DNA from: Actinomadura luteofluorescens
Lineage (GTDB): Bacteria > Actinomycetota > Actinomycetes > Streptosporangiales > Streptosporangiaceae
Assembly (NCBI RefSeq): GCF_013409365.1
Contig: NZ_JACCBA010000001.1
Span: 7,998,001 to 8,062,000, forward strand
Length of the DNA: 64,000 nt
Reading direction: 5' to 3'
Positions 1-7,827 of the stretch are shown piece by piece. A model generated the notes under the pieces. The model was not told the origin of the DNA. It saw only the letters and a program-made list of their open reading frames with translations, and made no database searches. A program made the position numbers and the translations under genes. Numbering within the stretch: position 1 is the first letter of the stretch; each line of letters starts with the position of its first letter.

Positions 1-1
1 C

Positions 2-2167
2 GTTCCGGACGCGGCGCGCGACGAGGTGCCCGCCGTGCTCGCCGACCCGCCGTGGCTGAACCCCCGGCGCCCCGTGCTCACCGGCCTCACCGTCCCGGAG
101 CCACGGCTCGTGTGGCAGGAGGGCGAGCGGGAGGAGTGGCTCCAGTGGGACCCGAAGACAGAGAAGCCTGACGACCCCGACTGGGAGGCGCTGGTCGAGG
201 CCTACACGTCCGCGGGACACGACTCCGGCAACGTGCAGCTGATGGTGTACGGGCCGGAGGAGCTGATCCGTCCCCTCATGCCCCGCTGGAAGGGCCACGG
301 CGTCCGGTGGGCCCACGTGTGGATGAGGCCTCTCGCCGCCCGCTACGAACTCGACGCCCTGCCCTCGGCGATCCGGATGGCCAAGGCGTTCCCCGACTAC
401 TGCTGCGCGCCGCTGATGCCATACCTGGACGGCGGCGTGGCGACGTTCATGGCGGGAGGTCTCGTCAAGCGCGGCGCGCTCCTCGTCCCCGCCCGCCAGT
501 GGTTCGGCCGCCACGGGCTCGACGCGGTGCCCCTGCTGGTCCCGGCGGCGCTCGGCGGCAAACCCAAGGACTGGCGGAGCGCCGAGACCGCCCTGCGGTA
601 CGTACGGGACCTGCGCGGCCTCGACGGCGTGGTGGCCGCGGCCCGCGACGCGCACGGCGAGGAGGCCGCCGAAGCGGTCCGCGCGCTGCTGTCCACCCCG
701 CCGCTGGGGACGGGCCTGGAGGAGCCTCCCAAGGTCGGCGCGTGGCTGGATCCGACCCCGCTCCCGCAGGTGCTGCTGCGGGGCCGCGACCGTGCCCTGC
801 CCCGGGACGCGGTCGATCACCTGGTCGGGATGCTCGCCCTCCCGACCTCCTACGGGGTCGAGGAGCTGGCGGAGGCGTTCGCGCCGGGCACCCTCGCGGA
901 GTTCGGGTGGGCGCTGTTCCGGCAGTGGCTCGACGCCGGCAAGCCGTCCAAGGACGCCTGGGCCCTGCGGCAGCTCGGCCGCACCGGCGACGACGACACC
1001 GTCCGGCTCCTCACCCCGGTCATCCGGGCGTGGCCGGGGGAGGGCGGGCACAAGAACGCCGTCCACGGCCTGGACGTGCTCGCCGAGATCGGCACCGACG
1101 TGGCGCTGATGCACCTGCACGGCATCGCCCAGAAGGTGAAGTTCAAGGGGCTCCAGGCGGAGGCGCAGGAGCGGATCCGGCAGGTCGCGAAGCGGCTCGA
1201 CCTGACCACCGAGCAGCTCGCGGACCGGCTCGTCCCGGACTTCGGCCTCGACGCCGAGGGCGGCATGACCCTCGACTACGGCCCGCGAAGGTTCCTCGTC
1301 CGGTTCGACGAGCAGCTCAAGCCCTTCGTCGCCGACGAGGACGGCAAGCGGCGCACGTCCCTCCCCAAGCCCGGTGCCAAGGACGACCCCGAACTCGCGC
1401 CCGCCGCCCACAAGGCGTTCGCCGGGCTCAAGAAGGACGTCCGCACCGTCGCCGCCGACCAGCTCCGCAGGCTGGAGCAGGCGATGGTGACCCGCCGCCG
1501 CTGGACGCCCGCCGAGTTCGGCGAGTACATCGTCCGGCACCCGCTCGTCTGGCACATCGCCCGCCGCCTGGTCTGGCTGGCGGAGGACGGCGGCACGACC
1601 GCCGCGTTCCGCATCGCCGAGGACCGGACGTTCGCCGACGCCGGCGACGACGCGTTCGCCCTCCCCGGGACGGCCCGCGTCGGCGTCGCCCACCCGCTGG
1701 ACCTCGGCGACGCGGTGAAGGCCTGGACGGAGGTCTTCGCCGACTACGAGATCACGCAGCCGTTCCCGCAGCTCGCCCGCCCCGTGCACGCGCTGACCGA
1801 GCAGGAGCGCGGCAGCGGCAGGCTGGAGCGGTTCGAGGGCCTCAAGCTGCCCTTCGGCGACGTCCTCGGCCTGGTGAAGCTGGGCTGGGAGCGCGGCGCG
1901 CCACTGGACGCGGGCGTCGAGCGGTGGATCTACCGCCGCGTCGCCGACCGGCGGTACGTCGTCATCGACCTCGATCCCGGCTTCGCGGTCGGCGCGCTCG
2001 ACGCCACCGGCGACCATCAGATCCTCAACTACGTGTGGTTCGCGACGGAGCCCACCGACTTCTGGCCCAGCAGGGGCACCCCGCTGACGTTCGGCGAGCT
2101 GCACCCCGTCATGGCGTCCGAGATCCTCTCCGACCTGACCGCCCTCGCGGAGAAGGCGGAGAAGTGA
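2..2167 (+). CDS. DUF4132 domain protein (YehI/MolR-like), 5' end outside window
   Basis: The reading frame is open to the left edge, so the visible ~721 residues are probably the C-terminal part of a larger protein; the GTG at 26 is only an internal candidate start. The last ~250 residues look like a DUF4132 domain, with the segment 'DYGPRRFLVRFDEQLKP' followed by a mostly helical stretch and a C-terminal 'HPVMASEILSDL' region. HEAT-like helices precede it. No catalytic motif is evident and the function is unknown. E. coli YehI, a WGR-DUF4132 protein, is the best known relative; any WGR domain would lie outside the window. It faces the same way as the MoxR/DUF5682/VWA/SWIM operon 4.5 kb downstream, which carries the other Yeh-type proteins. 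It ends 25 bases from the convergent MocR gene. Confidence 0.75.
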   Translation, partial: VPDAARDEVPAVLADPPWLNPRRPVLTGLTVPEPRLVWQEGEREEWLQWDPKTEKPDDPDWEALVEAYTSAGHDSGNVQLMVYGPEELIRPLMPRWKGHGVRWAHVWMRPLAARYELDALPSAIRMAKAFPDYCCAPLMPYLDGGVATFMAGGLVKRGALLVPARQWFGRHGLDAVPLLVPAALGGKPKDWRSAETALRYVRDLRGLDGVVAAARDAHGEEAAEAVRALLSTPPLGTGLEEPPKVGAWLDPTPLPQVLLRGRDRALPRDAVDHLVGMLALPTSYGVEELAEAFAPGTLAEFGWALFRQWLDAGKPSKDAWALRQLGRTGDDDTVRLLTPVIRAWPGEGGHKNAVHGLDVLAEIGTDVALMHLHGIAQKVKFKGLQAEAQERIRQVAKRLDLTTEQLADRLVPDFGLDAEGGMTLDYGPRRFLVRFDEQLKPFVADEDGKRRTSLPKPGAKDDPELAPAAHKAFAGLKKDVRTVAADQLRRLEQAMVTRRRWTPAEFGEYIVRHPLVWHIARRLVWLAEDGGTTAAFRIAEDRTFADAGDDAFALPGTARVGVAHPLDLGDAVKAWTEVFADYEITQPFPQLARPVHALTEQERGSGRLERFEGLKLPFGDVLGLVKLGWERGAPLDAGVERWIYRRVADRRYVVIDLDPGFAVGALDATGDHQILNYVWFATEPTDFWPSRGTPLTFGELHPVMASEILSDLTALAEKAEK

Positions 2168-2192
2168 GCGGCACGACCACCTGAGCGACCTC

Positions 2193-3590
2193 TCACCGGC
2201 CGGGGCCCGGGACCCGCGGGCCCTGGCCCTGGCCGCCGCACGCGGCGTCCAGGACGGCGGCGACGCGGTCCAGCGTGGTGATCGGCGAGGTGTAGGGGAG
2301 GCGCAGATGGTGCGCGCAGGTCGCGTCGGCCGCGAAGGACTGCCCGGGTGAGAGTTCGAGCCCGTACGCGCTTGACTGGGCCGCGACGACGTCAGAGCGC
2401 ACGTCGGTCAGGCGCAACCAGAGCGCGAGCCCTCCGGGCGGGACCGTGAACCGCCAGCGGCTGTCTCCGGCCAGCAGCCCGCTGAGGTGGTCGCGCTGCC
2501 GGCGCAGGGCCGTCCGCCGGTGGTCCAGGACCCGCGCGGGGTCGCGGAGGAGTTCGGCGGCGACCAGCTGCTGCGTCGGCGCCGCAGACAGCGGTTCGCA
2601 CAGGGGATGGCAGGCCAGTTCGCCGACCAGCGCCGCCGTTCCGCGGATCCAGCCGACCCGCAGGCCGCCCCAGACCGTCTTGGCCGCCGATCCGACGAGG
2701 ACGGCGCGGGGTATCCGCTCGAGCGGCGACGGTGCCGGGCGCAGGTCGAGATCGCGCATGGTCTCGTCCGCCATCACGGTCACCCGATACCGTTCGGCCA
2801 GCCGGGCCACGGTGCGCCGGGCGGCGTCCGGCATGAGCGCACCGGTCGGGTTCTGGAAGTCGGGGACCAGGTAGGCCACCCCGCCCGCCGCGGCCCGGAA
2901 CGCGTCGTGGAGCTGGTCCAGGTCCCAGCCGTCCGCGGCGACCCGGAAGCCGGCCAGGCGGGTTCCGGAGGCCCGGAAGCCGGCCAGCACGGCGGGATAG
3001 GCGGGGATCTCCACGGCCGCGGCCCGGGGACGCAGGTGCGCCGTCAGCAGCGCGAGGGCCGCGCGAGCCCCCGAGGTGATCAGTATCTGCTCGGGCCGCG
3101 TGACGAGCCCTTCCTCCGTGTAGCGGCCCGCGATCAGTGAGCGCAGCGCCGGCAGCCCCGGGCCGGTCTCTCCGCTCTCGGCCAGGACCGGGCCGGAGCG
3201 CTCGGCCGCTCTCAGCAGCGCCTGCTGGTACGCCGTGTGGGGCGCGGCCGGCACGGCGCTCCGCAGGTCGATGGCGCCGTCCTCGCCGACGGCCGAGACC
3301 GGGGCGAGGCGCATCGCCGCCTCCGGCGGAAGCCGCAGCGTGCTCCCGCTGCCGTGGCGCGTGTCGACCCATCCCTCGACGCGGAGGATGTCCAGCGCCG
3401 CGGTCAGGGTCCCCCGGCTCACGCCGAGCGCGGCGGCGGCACGGCGTTCGGCGGGAAGCGGGGAGCCGACCCGCAACCGGCCGTCCAGGGCGGCGCCGCC
3501 GACCGCGTCGGCCAGCGCCCGCGCCAGCGCCACGCCCGGTCTTCGCCACGCCCCCAGCGCTGAGGCCAACTGGAGGTCGGTAGTACGCAC
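2193..3590 (-). CDS. MocR-type GntR regulator with aminotransferase domain
   Basis: A 465-residue two-domain regulator. Residues ~10-75 form a GntR winged helix ('GSPLPAERRAAAALGVSRGTLTAALDIL'). Residues ~110-460 form a fold-type I aminotransferase domain with 'PDFQNPTGALMP' and the PLP lysine K304 in 'SAAKTVWGG'. MocR proteins use bound PLP to sense an amine or PLP status and usually control the divergent neighbour. Here that neighbour is a PLP-dependent decarboxylase, 61 bases away. I placed the start at the GTG at 3590 because the GntR domain begins just after it; the longer open frame upstream runs into the divergent gene. The effector cannot be read from sequence. Confidence 0.87.
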   Translation of the reverse strand: MRTTDLQLASALGAWRRPGVALARALADAVGGAALDGRLRVGSPLPAERRAAAALGVSRGTLTAALDILRVEGWVDTRHGSGSTLRLPPEAAMRLAPVSAVGEDGAIDLRSAVPAAPHTAYQQALLRAAERSGPVLAESGETGPGLPALRSLIAGRYTEEGLVTRPEQILITSGARAALALLTAHLRPRAAAVEIPAYPAVLAGFRASGTRLAGFRVAADGWDLDQLHDAFRAAAGGVAYLVPDFQNPTGALMPDAARRTVARLAERYRVTVMADETMRDLDLRPAPSPLERIPRAVLVGSAAKTVWGGLRVGWIRGTAALVGELACHPLCEPLSAAPTQQLVAAELLRDPARVLDHRRTALRRQRDHLSGLLAGDSRWRFTVPPGGLALWLRLTDVRSDVVAAQSSAYGLELSPGQSFAADATCAHHLRLPYTSPITTLDRVAAVLDAACGGQGQGPRVPGPGR

Positions 3591-3616
3591 TGGTCCAGTT
3601 TGCCAAAATTGGATCG
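3591..3616. promoter_or_regulatory. Imperfect inverted repeat, candidate MocR operator
   Basis: TGGTCCAGTTT at 3591-3601 and AAATTGGATCG at 3606-3616 are inverted copies matching at 8 of 11 positions around a 4-base centre. The element lies in the 61-base gap between the MocR gene and the divergent decarboxylase, directly against the regulator's start codon. Position and symmetry fit an operator; no binding motif for this particular regulator is known to me. Confidence 0.45.
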
Positions 3617-3651
3617 GGATCTCGGACGCCGCCCTGGATACCGTTCCGCTC

Positions 3652-5046
3652 ATGCATCCACGCCTCGCCGCAGATCTCGCCCGGCTTCCAGATCTCCTGC
3701 GGACGGTCGGCCTGAGTGCGAACGACCTCCTCGGTCGCCTGCACGAGCAGCCGGTCGTCCCGCCGCTGCACCTGCCCGGCCCCGGACCGCTCCCCGAGGA
3801 GGGCGCCGGGCTGGCGGAGGCGCTCACGGAGTTCACCCGCGAGTGGGCTCCGCTGCTGTCCGCCAGCGCCGGGCCCCGTTACCTGGGCTTCGTCACGGGC
3901 GGCGTCACGCCGGCCGCGCTGGCGGGCGACTGGCTGACCGCGGCCGCCGACCAGAACCCCACGTCGGCGCTCGACGGCGCGGGCCCGGAGCTCGAACGCC
4001 GGACGGTCGGCTGGCTGCGCGAGCTGTTCGGTCTCGGCGCCGCGCACGAGGGGGCGTTCGTCAGCGGCGCGACCATGTCCAACACGGTGGGCCTGGCCAT
4101 CGCCCGCGAATGGCTCGGCGAGCGCAGGGGCGTCACCGTGGCGGAGGAGGGCACTGCGGCGCTGGGGCGGGTGCGCGTCCTGTCCGGCAGCCCGCATTCG
4201 AGCATCGGGAAGGGCCTGTCCCTCCTCGGCCTCGGCCGCGCCTCGCTGGTCCAGGTGCCGGTTCTGCCCTGCCGGGAGGCGGTCGACCCCGAGGCGCTGG
4301 AGCGGGCGCTGGCCGGGGCGGACGGCCCGGCGATCGTGGTCGCCAACGCCGGCACGGTCAACACGGTCGACTTCGACGACCTCCGCGCCATCGCCGCCCT
4401 GCGCGAACGCCACGAGTTCTGGCTGCACGTCGACGCCGCCTTCGGCGCCTTCGCGGCGCTGTCGCCGGACCACGCGGACCTGGTCACCGGACTCGACGCC
4501 GCCGACTCCATCTGCGTCGACCTGCACAAATGGCTGAACGTCCCCTACGACAGCGCCGTGCAGTTCACCCGCCACCGTCGCCTCCAGACCCGGGTGTTCC
4601 AGAACGCCGCCGCCTATCTCGGCCCGCTCGGCGAAACGCCCGACCCCGTCCACCTCACCCCGGAGAACTCCCGCCGCCTGCGCGCGCTCGCCGCCTGGTT
4701 CACCTTGCGGGCCTACGGGCGGGACGGGCACCGCGAGATCGTCCAGCGGAACACCGCCTGCGCCCACGCCCTCGGACGGGCCGTCGAGGCGATCCCCGGA
4801 CTGCGCCTGCTGGCACCGGTCCGCCTGAACGTCGTGTGCTTCACGCTGGCCGAGGACCCCACCGCCGAGCGGCTCGCCGACCTCGCCGCCGACCTGAAGG
4901 ACGACGCGTTCCTCACCCCGACCACGTATGCCGGGGTCCCCGCGCTCCGCGCCGCCTTCAGCAACTGGCGCACCACCGAGGCTGACGTCCACCGCCTCAC
5001 CGAAGCCTTGAGGAACGCGCTGGGCCGTCCGGCTCCCGCGCCCTAG
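3652..5046 (+). CDS. PLP-dependent decarboxylase (group II type)
   Basis: A 464-residue fold-type I PLP enzyme of the group II amino-acid decarboxylase family (relatives act on glutamate, aromatic amino acids or diaminobutyrate). The signature is 'VDAAFGAFAALSPDH' followed by the Schiff-base lysine K293 in 'DLHKWLNVPYDSA'; 'FVSGATMSNTVGLAIAR' is the cofactor-phosphate region. The N-terminal 'SAGPRYLGFVTGGVTPAALAGDW' is typical of the family. The ATG at 3652 was chosen because the MocR promoter lies just upstream and the family N-terminus starts here. The substrate is unknown. The divergent MocR gene probably regulates it. A strong hairpin follows the stop codon. Confidence 0.85.
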   Translation: MHPRLAADLARLPDLLRTVGLSANDLLGRLHEQPVVPPLHLPGPGPLPEEGAGLAEALTEFTREWAPLLSASAGPRYLGFVTGGVTPAALAGDWLTAAADQNPTSALDGAGPELERRTVGWLRELFGLGAAHEGAFVSGATMSNTVGLAIAREWLGERRGVTVAEEGTAALGRVRVLSGSPHSSIGKGLSLLGLGRASLVQVPVLPCREAVDPEALERALAGADGPAIVVANAGTVNTVDFDDLRAIAALRERHEFWLHVDAAFGAFAALSPDHADLVTGLDAADSICVDLHKWLNVPYDSAVQFTRHRRLQTRVFQNAAAYLGPLGETPDPVHLTPENSRRLRALAAWFTLRAYGRDGHREIVQRNTACAHALGRAVEAIPGLRLLAPVRLNVVCFTLAEDPTAERLADLAADLKDDAFLTPTTYAGVPALRAAFSNWRTTEADVHRLTEALRNALGRPAPAP

Positions 5047-5050
5047 GCAT

Positions 5051-5081
5051 CGGCCGCCCGCCCCCAGGGGGCGAGCGGCCG
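5051..5081. terminator. Hairpin between convergent decarboxylase and SDR genes
   Basis: CGGCCGC at 5051-5057 pairs with GCGGCCG at 5075-5081, and an inner GCCCCC/GGGGGC pair closes the stem. It sits between two genes that converge on it, so it can serve as a bidirectional terminator. There is no long T tract, as is usual at this GC content. Confidence 0.6.
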
Positions 5082-5093
5082 CGTGCGCCCCTG

Positions 5094-5883
5094 TCAGGTG
5101 GTCTTGAGGGTGCCGCCGTCGATGACGTGGTCGGCGCCGTGGATGCTGGTGGCGCGGCCGGACAGCAGGAAGGCGACCAGGTCCGCGACCTCCTCGGGTT
5201 CGGTGAGGCGCCCCGAGGCGATGCGGAACTGACCGGGCAGGGCCCGCGAGGAGGTCGTCGTGGCCGATCCCGGATGCGGCGGCCACCTTGCCGCCGAAAC
5301 CGTCCGGGTCGGTCCAGAGCGGGCTGGCGACGACGCCCGGGGAGACGGTGTTCACGCGGACGCCGCGCGGCGCCATCTCCTCGCTGAGCCGCTTCCCGAA
5401 CTGGACCAGCGCCGCCTTGGCCTCCGCGTAGCCGACTGGCGAGCCGCCGGGCATGCGGGCGTTGATCGAGGAGATGTTCACGATCGCGCCCCTGCGCTCC
5501 AGGATGCTCGGCAACGCCGCCCTGGTGGTCCACACCGCGCTGAACAGGTTGAGGTCGAACATCCTCCGCCACTGCTCGTCGCCGACGTCGAGGAACCCGC
5601 CGAGGGTCAGCCCGTCCGGGTCGCCCGCGCCGACGTTGTTGACGAGGAAGTCGATCCCGCCGACCGCGGCGAGCGCCTCATCGACGATCGACGTCGCCCC
5701 GCCGCGGGTGCTCAGGTCGACGGACACGGCCGCGGCGGCGGCCTTCTCCAGCTCGGGGGTGACGGTGCGGGCGGCGCCCACCACCCGGACGCCCTCCGCG
5801 GCCAGGGTCCGGGCGATCGCGAGGCCGATGCCGCGACTCGCGCCGGTGACCAGAGCGGTCCTGCCGCCGATGCCGAGATCCAT
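5094..5883 (-). pseudogene. SDR-family oxidoreductase, frameshifted near its C-terminus
   Basis: The frame from the ATG at 5883 gives a classical short-chain dehydrogenase: 'TGASRGIGLAIA' nucleotide-binding motif, 'NNVGAG', catalytic Ser in 'NISSINARMPGG', and YxxxK in 'YAEAKAALVQFGK'. After '[10 protein letters not shown]' it leaves the family pattern. The expected ending, '[22 protein letters not shown]...[15 protein letters not shown]', continues in the next frame to the TGA at 5094-5096. The total of 790 bases is one more than a multiple of three, so one extra base near 5238-5245, in a GC-rich run, explains the break. Either a real inactivating mutation or a sequencing error is possible. 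The catalytic residues lie before the break, but the substrate loop and last strand would be lost. Confidence 0.8.
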
Positions 5884-5907
5884 GATCTGCCTTTCGTGAA
5901 CCGACAG

Positions 5908-5927
5908 GTTCTTGAACTAGAGGTCAA
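5908..5927 (-). promoter_or_regulatory. Candidate promoter/operator of the SDR gene
   Basis: On the minus strand a TTGACC -35-like element (5922-5927) is followed by the inverted repeat GTTC-TT-GAAC (5908-5917 on the + strand) ahead of the SDR start. Such a repeat inside a promoter suits a TetR-type repressor, and a broken TetR gene lies just upstream. The -10 is weak, so the assignment is tentative. Confidence 0.35.
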
Positions 5928-5969
5928 AAATGAGGGCGCGGAAAAGGGCCGTCGCCCGAGTTCCCGCGC

Positions 5970-6155
5970 CTAGAAGGCCGCCAGGGCGGTGTCGATGATC
6001 CGGTACAGGGCCGGCCGGTCGAACGTCTTCGCCATGACCCGCAGCCCGGCGAGGGTGGTCTGGAGGAGGAGCGCCTGCGCTCTGGCGTCCACGTCCCGGT
6101 CGACGTCGCCGTCCCGCTGCCCCTGCTCGATGCGGGCGGCGAACAGCTCGACGGC
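5970..6155 (-). pseudogene. TetR-family regulator, C-terminal fragment only
   Basis: About 61 codons ending at TAG (5970-5972) read as the C-terminal ligand-domain end of a TetR repressor: 'AVELFAARIEQGQRDGDVD' then 'ALLLQTTLAGLRVMAKT' and 'IIDTALAAF'. The helix-turn-helix and most of the ligand domain are missing. The fragment abuts a remnant of an NmrA-type gene in another frame. In intact relatives such a repressor often sits beside an SDR gene, so this was probably the regulator of the frameshifted SDR downstream. Confidence 0.7.
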
Positions 6156-6549
6156 TCACCTCGATCAGGGCGTCGGCGTGGTACGCGGGCAGGCCGCGTT
6201 CCAGCATGGCCGCGCGGGCGTCGGCGTCCTCCAGTTCGACGAAGCGGACCGGCCTGTCCAGGACGCGGGAGAGCACCTCGGCGGCCGCGCCATAGGTCAG
6301 CGCCTCGGGGCCCGTGAGGGCGTGGACGCGGCCGTCGTGACCGTCGGTGGTGAGCACGTGGGCGGCGGCCCGGCGATGGGCGTCAGTTCCTCGTCGGCCC
6401 GCCAGACCGACAGCTTGACGACCCGGGACACACCGGCGGCGGTCGCCGCCTCGATGAGGTTGAGCTCGTGCCGGGTCTGGCCGGGGCCCATCGCGCCGAC
6501 CAGGTCCCACGGCCCCGCCCGCCCCCGTCACCAAGATCATGTCGCGCAT
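6156..6549 (-). pseudogene. NmrA-like NAD(P)-binding oxidoreductase remnant with internal deletions
   Basis: The ATG at 6549 opens the Rossmann start 'MRDMILVTGAGGAVG'. The text then jumps directly, out of frame, to 'LVGAMGPGQTRHELNLIEAA' and 'GVSRVVKLSVWRADEELTPIA', and jumps again to 'HVLTTDGHDGRVHALTGPEALTYG'. It ends at 'ADALIEV', fused to the TetR fragment. Intact proteins of this family have roughly 280 residues, so two internal blocks and the C-terminus appear deleted. No single frame encodes a full domain, and I regard it as non-functional. Confidence 0.7.
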
Positions 6550-6657
6550 GCCGGCCGCCCCCGCCGACAGCCCCGCCCGCCCGCGATCCTCCGGGCCGGT
6601 GGGGAAGATGGGGATCTCTGGGCGGAGTGTCCGACGGGTCCCCTAGCGTTGGGGGGC

Positions 6658-7827
6658 ATGAAAGATCATCCCTCGGAGGGGTCCGAGGACGTGGACGCGG
6701 GGACGGCGGAGTATCAGCGGCCGCCGGCGGAGGTCCGGTTCGCCGACGAGCTGGACAGGCTCCGCGAGAGCGACACCGGGCCGAGGCCGCCCGGCTGGGC
6801 GCTCGGCCTGACGGCCGCGCGGCGGTTCATCGTCGGGGACGAGGCGCTCGGCGTCCGCCGCAAGTTCGTCGGCGACACCGCCCTCATCGACCGGGCCCTG
6901 GTCACCCTCGCCACCAGCCGGGGGCTGATGCTCGTCGGCGAGCCCGGGACGGCGAAGTCGCTGCTGTCGGAGCTGATCGCGGCCGCGGTCAGCGGCACCT
7001 CCACGCTGACGATCCAGGGCGGCGCGGCCACCACCGAGGACCAGATCAAGTACTCGTGGAACTACGCGCTGCTGGTGTCGGAGGGGCCGTCCACGCGCTC
7101 CCTCGTCCCGGCGCCGCTGCTCACCGGGATGGCCGAGGGGAGGGTCGTCCGGTTCGAGGAGATCACCCGCTGCCCGCTGGAGGTGCAGGACTCGCTGCTG
7201 TCGCCGCTGTCCGACCGCGTCCTGGCGATCCCCGAGCTGTCCCGCGCGGCCGCCGGCGGCGGGGCGGCCTCCCACGGGGGGCAGAGCGCGGACGCGATGG
7301 TGTTCGCCCGCGACGGGTTCAACATCATCGCGACCGCCAACACCCGCGACCGCGGCGTCAACGAGATGAGCGCCGCGCTCAAGCGGCGGTTCAACTTCGA
7401 GACCGTCTTCCCGATCGCGGACTTCGCGACCGAGCTCGACCTGGTCGAGCAGGAGGCGGGGAGGCTGCTGGAGCACAGCGGCGTGCAGGTCGCGCCGCGC
7501 CGCGACGTCCTGGAGGTGCTCGTCACCGTGTTCCGGGAGCTGCGCGACGCCACCACCGAGGAGGGCCGCTCGATGGACCGGCTCTCGGCGGTGATGAGCA
7601 CCGCCGAGGCGGTGTCGGTCGCCCACCAGGTCGGCGTGCGCGGCTGGTTCCTGCGCGGCGAGGAGGGCGGGGCCGCCGACATCGTCGAGTGCCTCGCCGG
7701 CACCGCCGCCAAGGACAACCCCGAGGACCTGGCCCGGCTGCGCCGCTACCTGGAGCAGCAGGCGGCCCGCCGCGACGGGGAGCAGTGGAAGGCGCTGCAC
7801 GCCGCCCGGCACCTGCTGCCCGGCTGA
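6658..7827 (+). CDS. MoxR-family AAA+ ATPase (YehL-like)
   Basis: A 389-residue AAA+ ATPase of the MoxR branch. Walker A is 'GEPGTAKS' at residues 94-101; Walker B is 'VVRFEEITRCP'; 'NIIATANTRDRGVNEMSAALKRRF' carries the sensor-1 Asn and arginine-finger region. MoxR ATPases act as chaperones or remodelling motors and typically work with a VWA-domain partner, encoded two genes downstream. The ATG at 6658 follows a G-rich ribosome-binding stretch. Its TGA overlaps the next ATG by one base, so the operon is translationally coupled. Family resemblance is to E. coli YehL. The substrate is unknown. Confidence 0.88.
   Translation: MKDHPSEGSEDVDAGTAEYQRPPAEVRFADELDRLRESDTGPRPPGWALGLTAARRFIVGDEALGVRRKFVGDTALIDRALVTLATSRGLMLVGEPGTAKSLLSELIAAAVSGTSTLTIQGGAATTEDQIKYSWNYALLVSEGPSTRSLVPAPLLTGMAEGRVVRFEEITRCPLEVQDSLLSPLSDRVLAIPELSRAAAGGGAASHGGQSADAMVFARDGFNIIATANTRDRGVNEMSAALKRRFNFETVFPIADFATELDLVEQEAGRLLEHSGVQVAPRRDVLEVLVTVFRELRDATTEEGRSMDRLSAVMSTAEAVSVAHQVGVRGWFLRGEEGGAADIVECLAGTAAKDNPEDLARLRRYLEQQAARRDGEQWKALHAARHLLPG

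Noticed and set aside
2392..5883. 1163-codon minus-strand frame covering the SDR gene and the decarboxylase
   Set aside because: Only the first ~230 codons are SDR; the rest is read-through antisense to the decarboxylase caused by the frameshift.
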